Part shown: positions 54,610 to 63,950 of the stretch, in pieces
Layout of the letters: each line of letters begins with the position of its first letter
How positions within the stretch are numbered: the stretch's first letter is position 1
Source of the DNA: an uncultured Lachnospira sp.
Lineage (GTDB): Bacteria > Bacillota > Clostridia > Lachnospirales > Lachnospiraceae
Assembly (NCBI GenBank): GCA_910585095.1
Contig: CAJUBU010000002.1
Coordinates: forward strand, 185,155 to 249,154
DNA: 64,000 bases
Direction: 5' to 3'
The notes under the pieces: model-generated
Seen by the model: only the letters and a program-made list of their open reading frames with translations
The model's database searches: none
Told to the model about the DNA's origin: nothing
Translations under genes and position numbers: made by a program

Positions 54610-54870
54610 AAAAATCCTCCATTCTGAAGCGCAGCGTAGAAATTGCACAATAAAAACCATTCCATATAGTAACACAAGCCACTTTCATTCATAATGTTTT
54701 GATTATACTGTATACGACATAAAATGAAAAGTTTTTTCTTTCTTTTTGTTAAACCATTTTTATTAAATATTTATAAAAATATACTTCTCGCCAAATAATT
54801 ATGTTAAAATAGCCAAAGCAATCATATTAAAGTTTACCTTATAAACTTTTGCTTGATGGGAGGTAAGCAT

Positions 54871-55566
54871 ATGTCTTTTCAATTATTTAAAAAACCTATA
54901 CCTAAAGAACGAAAAACGTTATTTAAAGAATTAAGTTTTACTGAAAAAATATCATATATATTTGAATATTATAAATTTCATTTTTTGACTGTTGCTATAT
55001 TAACACTAATTATTGGTAGTTTTGTCTATTTTTATATTCAAAACAATTATGATTCTGTATGTTACATTGCTGTAGTTGATGGAAAAATAACGGGATATGA
55101 TGACCGTACCGATGCCATCACACAAGGTTTTACACAATATCTTGGAATTGATGGAAAAAAACAGCGCGCAGAGATTGATTATAATTATTCTCTTATTGTA
55201 CAGCCAATGGACCAAGAAGCAGAAGTAAGCCGTTCCAAACTTTATATATTATCATCTACAGGTTCCATTGATGGATTTATGGCAAATCCAGAATATATTA
55301 CTTATTTTTCAACAGATATCGAACCTTATTTTATGGATTTAACAACCATTTTATCACAACAAGAACTCTCAAAAATTGGCGAGGAAAATATTGTTTATTA
55401 TACAAAAAAAGATGGTACTCGTATTCCTGTTGCAGTTAATTTACAGCATACAAAAATAAAATCCGAAACTAATTTTACTATGGACAACCCTTGTTATGGC
55501 GTTGTTGTCTCTGCCAAAAATCCTGAAAATGCAACCGAATTTATACGATATGCGTTTTCTCTATAA
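54871..55566 (+). CDS. Membrane-anchored extracellular protein of unknown function
   Basis: 231 residues from the ATG 54871 (GGGAGGTAAGC upstream). A short basic N-terminus, one span at about 38-60 (FLTVAILTLIIGSFVYFYIQ), then an outer domain with KLYILSSTGSIDGFMANPEY and a C-terminal VVVSAKNPENATEFIRYAF that recalls a solute-binding-protein fold. This kind of gene often accompanies yesL (DUF624), which is divergent here. Function unknown. Confidence 0.65.
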   Translation: MSFQLFKKPIPKERKTLFKELSFTEKISYIFEYYKFHFLTVAILTLIIGSFVYFYIQNNYDSVCYIAVVDGKITGYDDRTDAITQGFTQYLGIDGKKQRAEIDYNYSLIVQPMDQEAEVSRSKLYILSSTGSIDGFMANPEYITYFSTDIEPYFMDLTTILSQQELSKIGEENIVYYTKKDGTRIPVAVNLQHTKIKSETNFTMDNPCYGVVVSAKNPENATEFIRYAFSL

Positions 55567-55615
55567 TCAAACGCCTTACTGCTTACAGCGAAGTATTTTA
55601 TTTTTGCGGCATTCG

Positions 55616-56500
55616 TCAAATAGTCATGTTTACATGGCTATTTTTCTTATTGCTTGCGCAAATAAAATAATGATATAACATAAATTCCCCAGCTTCACCA
55701 TATAGTGTAAAGCCCAATTTTTCAGCCAAACCAATAGAGGGAATATTATCTTTTTGCACACATATAAACAGCTCATCTAAAAACAATTCTTCTTTTGCAT
55801 ATTTTAGAACTGCTTTTGCTGCCTCATACGCATATCCTTTGTGTTGATAGTCCTTTCCAATTACATAACCTAATTCTTGCCGCAATATTCCATCAATTTG
55901 TCTATTTTCTATCCCAACTCTGCCAATAAGTTTTTGTGTTGATTTTTCATAGACCAGCCACAGTCCATATTGATAAAAAACATACATATTTTTGATATAA
56001 TTTTTAGTAAACTCAAGCTCTTTTTCATAAGGATATAACGGTTCCAAATAAGGGCAATCCGAAAGCGTATCATATAATTTACATAAATCTTTAACATCAT
56101 CTAATTGTATCTCTCTTAATAAAAGACGATTGGTACTGGCAACCACAAATGGCATATGTGTATACCTTGCATAGATAAGACGCATATAATTATACGTAAC
56201 GTAGAAATCTACAATAATATAAGGTGTCTTTCCCCTATAATCTTCTCCAAATCCAACACAAAATATATTTTTTTCTTCTATGTTGACTATATTTAAACGT
56301 GTGGTTATTACAAGGCTATCATTTGATAATTCCTTTAAAATATCCATAAATATGCTACTATTATCCAAATCATTTTTAATATCAAGTTGTTCTACATTTA
56401 TTTTATTGAGATTCATTTTATAAACAAAATTGTCATAATCCTTTTGTGTTTGAGGAAATTTTTTGAAAATATCCATTGAAACATAAATTTGTTTTAACAT
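55616..56500 (-). CDS. GNAT acetyltransferase with N-terminal extra domain
   Basis: 294 residues. The C-terminal ~165 residues are a RimJ/RimL-type GNAT domain: TNRLLLREIQLDDVKDLCKL, YVIGKDYQHKGYAYEAAKAV (acetyl-CoA loop) and DNIPSIGLAEKLGFTLYGEA. The N-terminal ~125 residues (DSLVITTRLNIVNIEEKNIF, VGFGEDYRG) are unidentified and may be a second, unrelated domain. The last codons overlap a + strand terminator for the convergent gene. Confidence 0.8.
   Translation of the reverse strand: MLKQIYVSMDIFKKFPQTQKDYDNFVYKMNLNKINVEQLDIKNDLDNSSIFMDILKELSNDSLVITTRLNIVNIEEKNIFCVGFGEDYRGKTPYIIVDFYVTYNYMRLIYARYTHMPFVVASTNRLLLREIQLDDVKDLCKLYDTLSDCPYLEPLYPYEKELEFTKNYIKNMYVFYQYGLWLVYEKSTQKLIGRVGIENRQIDGILRQELGYVIGKDYQHKGYAYEAAKAVLKYAKEELFLDELFICVQKDNIPSIGLAEKLGFTLYGEAGEFMLYHYFICASNKKNSHVNMTI
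55618..55646 (+). terminator. Terminator of the 54871 gene, inside the 3' end of the GNAT gene
   Basis: AATAGTCATG and CATGGCTATT form a 10-bp stem with loop TTTA, followed by TTTC. It lies over the last codons of the opposite-strand gene. Confidence 0.7.
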
Positions 56501-56661
56501 AACAATAATCGTACCTTTCCATAAATACGAACCAATTTCTAGTTTGACATTCTTTTACATATCATATACAATATTTGAAAAATTGCAGTTATTATTTGAA
56601 ATCAACTACTCACATATTGACTATGCAATTATTAGAATATTATTTTTTGAGAGGAAAAGCA

Positions 56662-57186
56662 ATGGAAGAACAAAATCCAATAGTAACATTTACAATGGAA
56701 GATGGCAAGATAATGAAAGCTGAACTTTATCCAGAAATAGCCCCTAATACTGTCAATAATTTTATATCTCTTATTCAAAAAGGGTTTTATGATGGACTTA
56801 TATTCCACCGTATTATTTCTGGTTTTATGATTCAAGGCGGCGACCCAAACGGAACTGGGATGGGTGGTCCTGGATATTCAATTAAAGGCGAATTTAAACG
56901 CAATGGATTTAAAAATGATTTGAAACATACAAAGGGCGTTCTCTCTATGGCTCGTTCTGGCAATCCAAACTCTGCTGGCTCACAATTTTTTATTATGCAC
57001 GAAAATGCTCCTCATCTTGATGGTGATTATGCTGCATTTGGTAAACTCATTGAAGGTGAAGATACTCTAAATGATATTGCTTGTGTTCCAACAGACTGGG
57101 AAGACCGCCCACAAAAACCACCTGTAATGAAATCTGTAACGGTTGAAACATTTGGTGTAGAATATCCAGAACCAAAAACACTTTAA
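56662..57186 (+). CDS. Peptidyl-prolyl cis-trans isomerase, cyclophilin type
   Basis: 174 residues from the ATG 56662 (GAGAGGAAAA upstream; an earlier in-frame ATG at 56575 is not supported). Short cyclophilin: FHRIISGFMIQGGDPNGTG, KHTKGVLSMARSGNPNSAGS, QFFIMHENAPHLDGDYAAFG. No signal peptide, so cytosolic. Catalyses proline isomerisation during folding. Single gene, ended by the palindrome at 57212-57308. Confidence 0.95.
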   Translation: MEEQNPIVTFTMEDGKIMKAELYPEIAPNTVNNFISLIQKGFYDGLIFHRIISGFMIQGGDPNGTGMGGPGYSIKGEFKRNGFKNDLKHTKGVLSMARSGNPNSAGSQFFIMHENAPHLDGDYAAFGKLIEGEDTLNDIACVPTDWEDRPQKPPVMKSVTVETFGVEYPEPKTL

Positions 57187-57211
57187 AATAGTTACAAAAA
57201 ATAAGCAACTT

Positions 57212-57308
57212 AAAAAGGCTGCTGCAAAATCAAAAATTCTACAAAATATAGCAGTACCATTAAATATACCAATATTTGTATAAAAAATTTATTTTGCAAC
57301 AGCCTTTT
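57212..57308. terminator. Bidirectional palindromic terminator, GGCTGYCGCA family, copy 4
   Basis: AAAAGGCTGCTGCAAAAT pairs with ATTTTGCAACAGCCTTTT over 18 bp (one mismatch), with A/T runs at both outer edges and an AT-rich loop containing AAATATACC/GGTATATTT-like weak arms. It sits between the convergent cyclophilin and zinc-ribbon genes. Confidence 0.85.
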
Positions 57309-57318
57309 AAAATTTCAC

Positions 57319-58584
57319 CTATTTTTCATTATTATTTTGTATTTTTCGTTCTGTTTTTCTTGTTCTTATATATGTATCTTCCTGTCTGTGTATACGAATA
57401 TTATCACTTGCATACGTACTGCTGCCCACTGTCATATGCGCTCGCGAACTTTGAAGCATAAGCATTATAACAAGAGCTGTAATAACAATTGCAATAATTA
57501 ATTTAATAAATATATCCTCACACATACCTTGAATAAATCCGACATCTTTTGCAAATAAAAGCGCATCCCCTGCCATTATAAGAAGAAGTGACAATAAAAA
57601 GGTACTAACTGCTGCCAATATACATTTTTGCATACTTATTGGTCTATCTGCAACAATTTTTCCTGTCTGTCCATTAATCATAAATTGAAAATCTTTATTA
57701 TTATATCGGCAATTTAAAAGCCATACAGGTATCATAATATACTCAACGCTTCTTTTTATCTTATTAATATGATTGCTTACAATATGAACATGAGAATATC
57801 CTGTTATCGTATCTTTTGTTATATCCGTAATATAATTATCAATTCGCTTTTCTATATGCGGTCTCATCTCCTCTGCTGTAACGCTGTACCGCTCTGATAG
57901 ATAGCCTGACATATATTCCATTGCAAATGGCTTCAGTTCTTCATAATGAAATGGCTCCAATTTATCCATAACATTATCTTCCATATTTTTTGAGGCATCC
58001 GCTGGCACTTTACTAAAATCTGCTGAGACATCTCTATATACCTGATATTCTTTATGATAGGTTATCTCATATTCACCCTTTCTCTCAACATTTACAATCT
58101 CTGCATTGGCGGTCATTTGAGACTGTGCATTATAATCATACAGCCAATAAGGTACATATAATCCTGATATCTTTTCTATTGTCGTCTTATGTTTTAATTC
58201 TTTTGGCGTCAATATTCCTTTTTTCACCCATTCTCTATACTTTTGCTGCGCTTCCTCTTTATTCATCTTAAACGGAATAATTCTTTGCGGCTTATATACT
58301 CCTTGAATCTGCTCTCCCACAAGAGATGGATTACCGCAAAATGAACAGATTGTTGCTGCTGTAAACTCATCTGTAACTAACTCAGCTCCACAACTCTTGC
58401 AATGATACAGCTTCATATCAACTGTATTTTCATATTCTTGATTAACGGTTCTATCCAATAAATTATCTGTTTCCATTGTTTCAATATCTTTCGTATTGCC
58501 ACATTGTAAACATTTTAACTTTTGGCTTTCACTGTCAAACTCCATTATACCACCACAAGAAGCACATTTATATGTTATTGGCAT
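57319..58584 (-). CDS. Zinc-ribbon membrane protein
   Basis: 421 residues from the ATG 58584 (AAGGGGTCT upstream). Two N-terminal CxxC pairs make zinc ribbons (CASCGG...CLQCG and CKSCGA...CSFCGNP). The middle is a large alpha/beta region (GLYVPYWLYDYNAQSQMTAN, YIMIPVWLLNCRYNNKDFQF), and two membrane spans lie near the C-terminus. This is a common but uncharacterised Firmicutes family, sometimes labelled TFIIB-type zinc-ribbon protein. Role unknown. Confidence 0.8.
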   Translation of the reverse strand: MPITYKCASCGGIMEFDSESQKLKCLQCGNTKDIETMETDNLLDRTVNQEYENTVDMKLYHCKSCGAELVTDEFTAATICSFCGNPSLVGEQIQGVYKPQRIIPFKMNKEEAQQKYREWVKKGILTPKELKHKTTIEKISGLYVPYWLYDYNAQSQMTANAEIVNVERKGEYEITYHKEYQVYRDVSADFSKVPADASKNMEDNVMDKLEPFHYEELKPFAMEYMSGYLSERYSVTAEEMRPHIEKRIDNYITDITKDTITGYSHVHIVSNHINKIKRSVEYIMIPVWLLNCRYNNKDFQFMINGQTGKIVADRPISMQKCILAAVSTFLLSLLLIMAGDALLFAKDVGFIQGMCEDIFIKLIIAIVITALVIMLMLQSSRAHMTVGSSTYASDNIRIHRQEDTYIRTRKTERKIQNNNEK

Positions 58585-58691
58585 AATCTTAGACCCCTTC
58601 ATAATTTATTCATATTTCTTTTAATTTAAATTAACACAATCAACATCATTTCTTCACTTTTGGCACATATACTTAAAGAGAATTAAACATG

Positions 58692-58720
58692 TTTACAAGT
58701 TAAATACTTTTTCATAATTT
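58692..58720 (+). promoter_or_regulatory. Candidate promoter of an orphan transcript
   Basis: -35 TTTACA (58692-58697), 17-bp spacer, -10 TAATTT (58715-58720). It points to the terminator at 58757-58788, although both flanking genes are on the minus strand. Confidence 0.4.
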
Positions 58721-58726
58721 GAGTTG

Positions 58727-58788
58727 TTAGTAGACAAACAGCTCGCCTCCCTCTTTCATCGTCCACACAAGTGGACGGTGTTTTTTTT
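58727..58788 (+). ncRNA. Candidate small RNA ending in a strong terminator
   Basis: Between promoter-like boxes at 58692-58720 and a terminator, CATCGTCCAC-ACAA-GTGGACGGTG plus TTTTTTTT (58757-58788). No + strand gene lies within 1.6 kb upstream, so the terminator needs another transcript; an sRNA of about 60 nt would explain it. It could instead be the remnant of a lost gene. Confidence 0.4.
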
Positions 58789-58868
58789 GCGCAGAAGTTC
58801 GTGAGGAAATTTGCTGTTTTGCAGTACGCACCCCGCTACGCTACTTGATGAGATTAAATTTGAAATAT

Positions 58869-59141
58869 TTATAATCTTTCTATAAAAAACGATGCCACCA
58901 TCATTATAATTCCTACTACTGTCAAAATAATTCCTATTTTTTTATCTCTAACATATTTTGGTTCTTCCAAATTTTTTCTATCTCTTTGGTCATAAAAGAG
59001 ATTAAATTGATGTTTTGCATTAACTATTTTTACAATTCCTATAAAAGTGACAACAAAACCAATTAAAAACACCATAAACCCTAAAAAAGGCCAATAGGAT
59101 GAACCCGCATGAGCTTCTGAATCATAAAAATCAATATCCAT
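58869..59141 (-). CDS. Small two-span membrane protein
   Basis: 90 residues from the ATG 59141 (AAGGAGGATTTTT upstream). Hydrophobic segments at about 18-40 (WPFLGFMVFLIGFVVTFIGI) and 68-88 (KKIGIILTVVGIIMMVASFF) enclose a basic/acidic loop of about 25 residues. Unknown family. Its leader is copy C of the RBS-bearing leader repeat. Confidence 0.6.
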   Translation of the reverse strand: MDIDFYDSEAHAGSSYWPFLGFMVFLIGFVVTFIGIVKIVNAKHQFNLFYDQRDRKNLEEPKYVRDKKIGIILTVVGIIMMVASFFIERL

Positions 59142-59229
59142 AAAAATCCTCCTTTCTATGCTGCTTTTTATATAAAAAATCTTTAATTCTTTTAATAAAT
59201 TTGTGTCAAACAACACACAGATACAAATT
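59142..59229 (-). repeat. RBS-bearing leader repeat, copy C
   Basis: Minus strand: GCAATTTGTATCTGTGTGTT, GTTTGACACAAATTTATTAA, an AT-rich middle, then AAGCAGCATAGAAAGGAGGA and TTTTTATG. Compared with copy A (23235-23334), both edges are conserved and the middle is not. Confidence 0.75.
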
Positions 59230-59587
59230 GCAATGTAAAATTAAGTGCATTAACACTATTTTTTACACAAATCTTTCATTCTTGTATTATTTCTTCAAAC
59301 CTCCTTACTCCGACTCAAGTCTTAATAAGACAACATATCGCTCTTTAACATCATAATAACCCATCAACTATACTAATCAAAAGGATATTTTTTCAAACCA
59401 TGTACATTTAAATATTTTCTTAAATAAAGTATAAAACATTTCCAAAATAAATGCTATTAATTTTTTTATGTTATACTTTTTTTTTATAATAAAATAAGGT
59501 ATAATGTTATAGAATCATCGTGGTTGTACATAGTGGAATTTTTCACAATCACAAATTATTAGAATATTTTTATGGGAGGTATTATTT
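59230..59587. other. fba upstream region
   Basis: AT-rich. Two TATAAT-like boxes (TTATACT near 59472, TATAATG near 59502) lack good -35 partners, so the start site is uncertain. The leader can form a hairpin, GTGGTTGT (59520-59527) with ACAATCAC (59545-59552), close to the ribosome binding site. No gene. Confidence 0.4.
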
Positions 59588-60451
59588 ATGTTGACAACAG
59601 CAACAGATATGTTAAACAAGGCTCGACAGGGAGGTTATGCCGTTGGACAGTTTAATATTAACAATCTTGAATGGACAAAGGCAATCCTTCTTACAGCACA
59701 GGAAATGAATTCACCAGTTATTCTTGGTGTTTCTGAGGGTGCAGGAAAGTATATGGCAGGTTTTAAAGTTGTTGCAGATATGGTAAAGGCTATGATTGAG
59801 GAGCAAAACATTACTGTTCCAGTTGCACTTCATCTTGACCATGGTACTTATGAAGGCTGCTATAAATGTATTGAAGCTGGTTTTTCTTCAATTATGTTTG
59901 ACGGTTCACACTATCCAATCGCTGAAAATGTTGAAAAGACAAAGGAACTTGTTAAAGTTACCAGAGAAAAGGGAATGTCTCTTGAAGCTGAAGTTGGTTC
60001 TATAGGCGGTGAAGAAGATGGGGTTATCGGTCAAGGCGAATGTGCTGACCCAGACGAGTGCAAAGCAATTGCTGACCTTGGTGTAGACATGCTTGCTGCA
60101 GGTATTGGCAATATTCATGGCAAATATCCTGAAAATTGGGCAGGACTTAGCTTTGAAACACTGGAGGCAGTCAAAGAAAAAGTTGGAATGATGCCATTAG
60201 TTTTACATGGTGGTACTGGTATTCCAGAAGATATGATTAAAAAGGCTATTTCTTTAGGCGTGGCAAAGATTAATGTAAATACAGAATGTCAACTTTCATT
60301 TGCTGCTGCTACAAGAAAATATATTGAAGCTGGCAAGGACCTTGAAGGAAAAGGATTTGACCCTAGAAAGCTCCTTGCACCAGGCGCTGAAGCAATCAAA
60401 AATACTGTGCGTGAAAAAATCACCCTTTTTGGTTCAGCAGATAAAGCTTAA
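59588..60451 (+). CDS. fba: Class II fructose-bisphosphate aldolase
   Basis: Zinc-dependent glycolytic/gluconeogenic aldolase. 287 residues with zinc ligands in LHLDHGTYEGC, the region SVIFDGS-like as SSIMFDGSHYPIAENVE, LEAEVGSIGGEEDG, GIGNIHGKYP, and the C-terminal HGGTGIPEDMI. Start after TGGGAGG. It precedes the sortase gene by 29 nt, so the two are probably transcribed together. Confidence 0.97.
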   Translation: MLTTATDMLNKARQGGYAVGQFNINNLEWTKAILLTAQEMNSPVILGVSEGAGKYMAGFKVVADMVKAMIEEQNITVPVALHLDHGTYEGCYKCIEAGFSSIMFDGSHYPIAENVEKTKELVKVTREKGMSLEAEVGSIGGEEDGVIGQGECADPDECKAIADLGVDMLAAGIGNIHGKYPENWAGLSFETLEAVKEKVGMMPLVLHGGTGIPEDMIKKAISLGVAKINVNTECQLSFAAATRKYIEAGKDLEGKGFDPRKLLAPGAEAIKNTVREKITLFGSADKA

Positions 60452-60480
60452 AACAGATTAAATAGGGAGTACACAATTTC

Positions 60481-61479
60481 ATGGGTAAAGATATAGAAAA
60501 TCCTAACGAAGAAGAAATTATCAATGTACACTTACTAGAGGATTTTGATGAACCAGACGATAATTTTGAAGACCTTGAAAATCCCATAGATGATGGATTT
60601 TTTATTGAAGATGAAATACTAAATGAAGAAAATATAGACTTTTATGAAAAGCCTGAGGATACCCAAGAAGATGCTGATGAAGTATTTGAGAAAAAAGAGC
60701 ATAATAAACGTGTAAGCAACATTATAAGACGTACTATACTTGTTATTTCTATTGCTATATTTTGCTTTTCTGCATATAAGCTTTTAGGTATATTATTAGA
60801 ATATAAGCAAGGAAATGATATTTATAAAAGTATCGAAAATAATGTAGCAGATAACAACAGTGACTTTGAAGGCAATATTAACGGTGAGGACATTGTTGTT
60901 CCCTTCAAATACGACCATAATGCTCTTCTGGCAATTAATCCCGATGCGTTAGGTTACATTTATGTTCCAAGTATTGATTTAAGACTTCCATTTGTTCAAA
61001 GCCATGACAATGAAGAATATCTGTCTACAACGATTAATGGTGTAACAAATTCTAATGGCTGTCCATTTTTAGACTGCAATATAACAGGTGGGATGTCTGC
61101 TATGCACTTAATTATTTATGGACATACGCTTTACAGCAATGAAATGTTCTCTAAATTGCATAGTTACAGTAGTTCAGATTTTTATTCTTCTGAGAACAAT
61201 GATAAATTTTTTATATACACAGAAGATAAATTAAAAGAATACCGTATATTCAGTGTCAACTACAATGAGCCTATCAGCGCTACTTTTAGTTATAATTTTT
61301 CTTCACAATCTAGTATGAGAAATTATGCACAGACACAAAAAGAGTTATCTATCTACTCAACACCTTATGATGTAAGTGAGGCAGAACAGATTGTATCTCT
61401 TGTAACATGTGCAGATGGTGGTAATACACGACTTGTTGTTCAAGGAGTATACGTTGGGGAAACTACTATATCGGATTAA
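60481..61479 (+). CDS. Class B sortase with acidic cytosolic tail
   Basis: 332 residues. The first ~75 residues are strongly acidic (ENPNEEEIINVHLLEDFDEP) and should be cytosolic; one span follows at about 80-105 (TILVISIAIFCFSAYKLLGI). The outer catalytic domain shows LGYIYVPSIDLRLPFVQ, catalytic His in IIYGHTLYSN, Cys in SLVTCADGG, and Arg in NTRLVVQGVY. Membrane transpeptidase that attaches secreted proteins to the wall. No substrate with a sorting motif is encoded nearby. 29 nt after fba. Confidence 0.92.
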   Translation: MGKDIENPNEEEIINVHLLEDFDEPDDNFEDLENPIDDGFFIEDEILNEENIDFYEKPEDTQEDADEVFEKKEHNKRVSNIIRRTILVISIAIFCFSAYKLLGILLEYKQGNDIYKSIENNVADNNSDFEGNINGEDIVVPFKYDHNALLAINPDALGYIYVPSIDLRLPFVQSHDNEEYLSTTINGVTNSNGCPFLDCNITGGMSAMHLIIYGHTLYSNEMFSKLHSYSSSDFYSSENNDKFFIYTEDKLKEYRIFSVNYNEPISATFSYNFSSQSSMRNYAQTQKELSIYSTPYDVSEAEQIVSLVTCADGGNTRLVVQGVYVGETTISD

Positions 61480-61639
61480 GTTTAAAACAAACAAATTTGC
61501 ATAAATTTTATTTGTTCTTACTATATTTTTACTAAAATAAACTTAATTATTTAATTTAATACAAAAAAACACTTGCATTATAAGTTGTTTTGAGTTATTT
61601 TAATTAAAAGCGACTAACGTCGTAATTTAATAGTAGAAC

Positions 61640-61692
61640 AAAGGCGTTCCAATTATTTTAATTTGTTTTAGGATAATGGAATGCCTTTTTTG
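61640..61692 (+). terminator. Hairpin terminator upstream of glnN
   Basis: AAAGGCGTTCCAATTAT pairs with ATAATGGAATGCCTTT, followed by TTTTT. It lies about 50 nt before the glnN start and about 160 nt after the sortase stop, so it either ends the fba-sortase message or attenuates glnN. Confidence 0.8.
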
Positions 61693-61744
61693 ATTGTACT
61701 ATTAAAATATTTTCTACATAAATAATAGAAAGGGATGGAAAAAT

Positions 61745-63856
61745 ATGAGTGAAATTTTCAACGTTGCTGACATTTTTGGTCAAAATGTATTTAATGATGC
61801 TGTTATGAGAGCGCGTCTGCCAAAGAATGTCTATAAAAATCTAAAACTTGCCATATCTGGCGAAAAAGAGCTTGTACTTGCCGATGCTGATGTTATTGCC
61901 AATGCTATGAAGGATTGGGCTATTGAGAAAGGTGCTACACATTACACACATTGGTTTCAGCCATTGACTGGTACAACTGCTGAAAAACATGATTCCTTTA
62001 TTTCTACGCCTAAAGAAGATGGAAAAATTCTTATGGAATTTTCAGGAAAGGAATTGATTAAAGGCGAACCTGATGCTTCTTCTTTCCCATCAGGCGGGCT
62101 TCGAGCTACATTTGAAGCACGTGGATATACAGCATGGGATTGTACATCTCCTGCTTTTATACGAGAAGATGCCACTGGTGCAACACTTTGTATTCCTACA
62201 GCGTTCTGTTCTTACACAGGTGAGGCACTTGACCAAAAGACCCCTCTTCTTCGTTCAATGGACGCTATCAATGAACAGTCCCTTAGAATACTTCGCTTAT
62301 TTGGAAATAAAACATCCAAAAAAGTTACACCATCTGTGGGGGCAGAACAAGAGTATTTTATTGTTGACCGAGCAAAATACCTTCAAAGAAAAGACTTGAT
62401 ATTTTCTGGTCGTACCTTATTTGGCGCTATGCCACCTAAAGGTCAAGAGCTTGAAGACCACTATTTTGGTGCTATTCGTGACAGAATTGGCTCTTTTATG
62501 AAAGATGTTAACAAAGAATTATGGAAATTAGGAGTTACAGCTAAGACTCAACATAACGAAGTTGCGCCTGCACAGCATGAATTAGCTCCAATATATGCAC
62601 AGTGCAATACCGCTACAGACAATAACCAACTTATGATGGAATTATTAAAGAAAGTTGCCTACAGACATAATCTTGTTTGTCTTCTTCACGAAAAGCCATT
62701 TGATGGCGTAAATGGTTCTGGTAAGCATAATAACTGGTCACTCACTTCAGATGACGGCATTAATCTTTTAGAACCTGGAAAAACGCCTCATGAGAATATT
62801 CAATTCCTTCTTGTACTTGGCGCTGTTATGAAAGCTGTTGACACCCATGCAGACTTGCTGCGTGAATCCGCATCAGATGTCGGCAATGACCACAGACTTG
62901 GCGCAAACGAGGCACCTCCTGCAATTATCTCTATGTTTGTAGGAGAACAGCTTGAGGACGTTATTGAACAGCTTATTGACAAAGGTGATGCTACCAGCTC
63001 AATCCAAAAAGGAAAATTAAAAACAGGTGCTTCTGCACTTCCAGATTTCAACAAAGATGCAACAGATAGAAACAGAACATCTCCATTTGCATTTACAGGC
63101 AACAAATTTGAGTTCCGTATGGTGGGTTCTTCTGATTCCATCGCTCCTGCCAATGTTGTACTCAACACCATTGTTGCCGAAAGTTTTAGAGAAATTGCCG
63201 ATGAACTTGAAAAAGCCGATAATTTCGATATAGCTTGCCATGATATGATTAAAAAATTGTTTACAAATCATCATAGGATTGTTTTTAACGGCAATGGATA
63301 TTCTGATGATTGGATAGAAGAAGCCGAAAGACGTGGTCTCCCTAATATTACATCTATGGTTGATGCCATTCCTGCTCTTATCACCGACAAAGCAGTAAAA
63401 TTATTTGAAAGTTTCGGCGTATTTACAAAAGCCGAATTAGAATCTCGTGTTGAAATTCAATATGAGGGTTACTCAAAAGCAATTAATATTGAAGCTCGAA
63501 CAATGATAGATGTTGCCGGCAAACAAATTATACCAGCCGTTATCTCTTATTCAACAGAACTTGCTAATTCTGTACTGGCAGTTTCAAACGCTGGCGCTGA
63601 CGCTAGCGCACAAAAAGAATTGTTAAACGATGTTTCTGCATTATTAAAGGATATGAAATCTGCACTTGCAACTCTTATTGATGTGACTGAAAAAGCTGGA
63701 CATATCACAGATGCAGGCGAACAGGCTAAATTTTATAGAGATACTGTAAAAACTGCAATGACACAATTACGAACACCTGCTGATAAACTTGAAATGATGG
63801 TTGATAAAAAATTCTGGCCATTCCCATCCTATGGTGATTTGATGTTTGAAGTGTAG
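61745..63856 (+). CDS. glnN: Glutamine synthetase type III
   Basis: 703 residues, the length typical of GSIII (GlnN), not the ~450 of GSI. Assimilates ammonia into glutamine in the cytosol. Type-III landmarks: THYTHWFQPLTGTTAEKHDS, TPSVGAEQEYFIVD, KTQHNEVAPAQHELAPIY, GSGKHNNWSLTSDDG, and the C-terminal KFWPFPSYGDLMFEV. Start after AGAAAGGGATGG. The leader carries a terminator-like hairpin (61640-61692). The gene ends 144 nt before the window edge. Confidence 0.98.
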   Translation: MSEIFNVADIFGQNVFNDAVMRARLPKNVYKNLKLAISGEKELVLADADVIANAMKDWAIEKGATHYTHWFQPLTGTTAEKHDSFISTPKEDGKILMEFSGKELIKGEPDASSFPSGGLRATFEARGYTAWDCTSPAFIREDATGATLCIPTAFCSYTGEALDQKTPLLRSMDAINEQSLRILRLFGNKTSKKVTPSVGAEQEYFIVDRAKYLQRKDLIFSGRTLFGAMPPKGQELEDHYFGAIRDRIGSFMKDVNKELWKLGVTAKTQHNEVAPAQHELAPIYAQCNTATDNNQLMMELLKKVAYRHNLVCLLHEKPFDGVNGSGKHNNWSLTSDDGINLLEPGKTPHENIQFLLVLGAVMKAVDTHADLLRESASDVGNDHRLGANEAPPAIISMFVGEQLEDVIEQLIDKGDATSSIQKGKLKTGASALPDFNKDATDRNRTSPFAFTGNKFEFRMVGSSDSIAPANVVLNTIVAESFREIADELEKADNFDIACHDMIKKLFTNHHRIVFNGNGYSDDWIEEAERRGLPNITSMVDAIPALITDKAVKLFESFGVFTKAELESRVEIQYEGYSKAINIEARTMIDVAGKQIIPAVISYSTELANSVLAVSNAGADASAQKELLNDVSALLKDMKSALATLIDVTEKAGHITDAGEQAKFYRDTVKTAMTQLRTPADKLEMMVDKKFWPFPSYGDLMFEV

Positions 63857-63950
63857 GATTTTGATTGAAAATGGTGTGTTTAATAGTTCATTTAACATTT
63901 AGGAATTTATTATTGCTTCATTGTTTTAAGGTTCATTGTTTGGATTTTAT

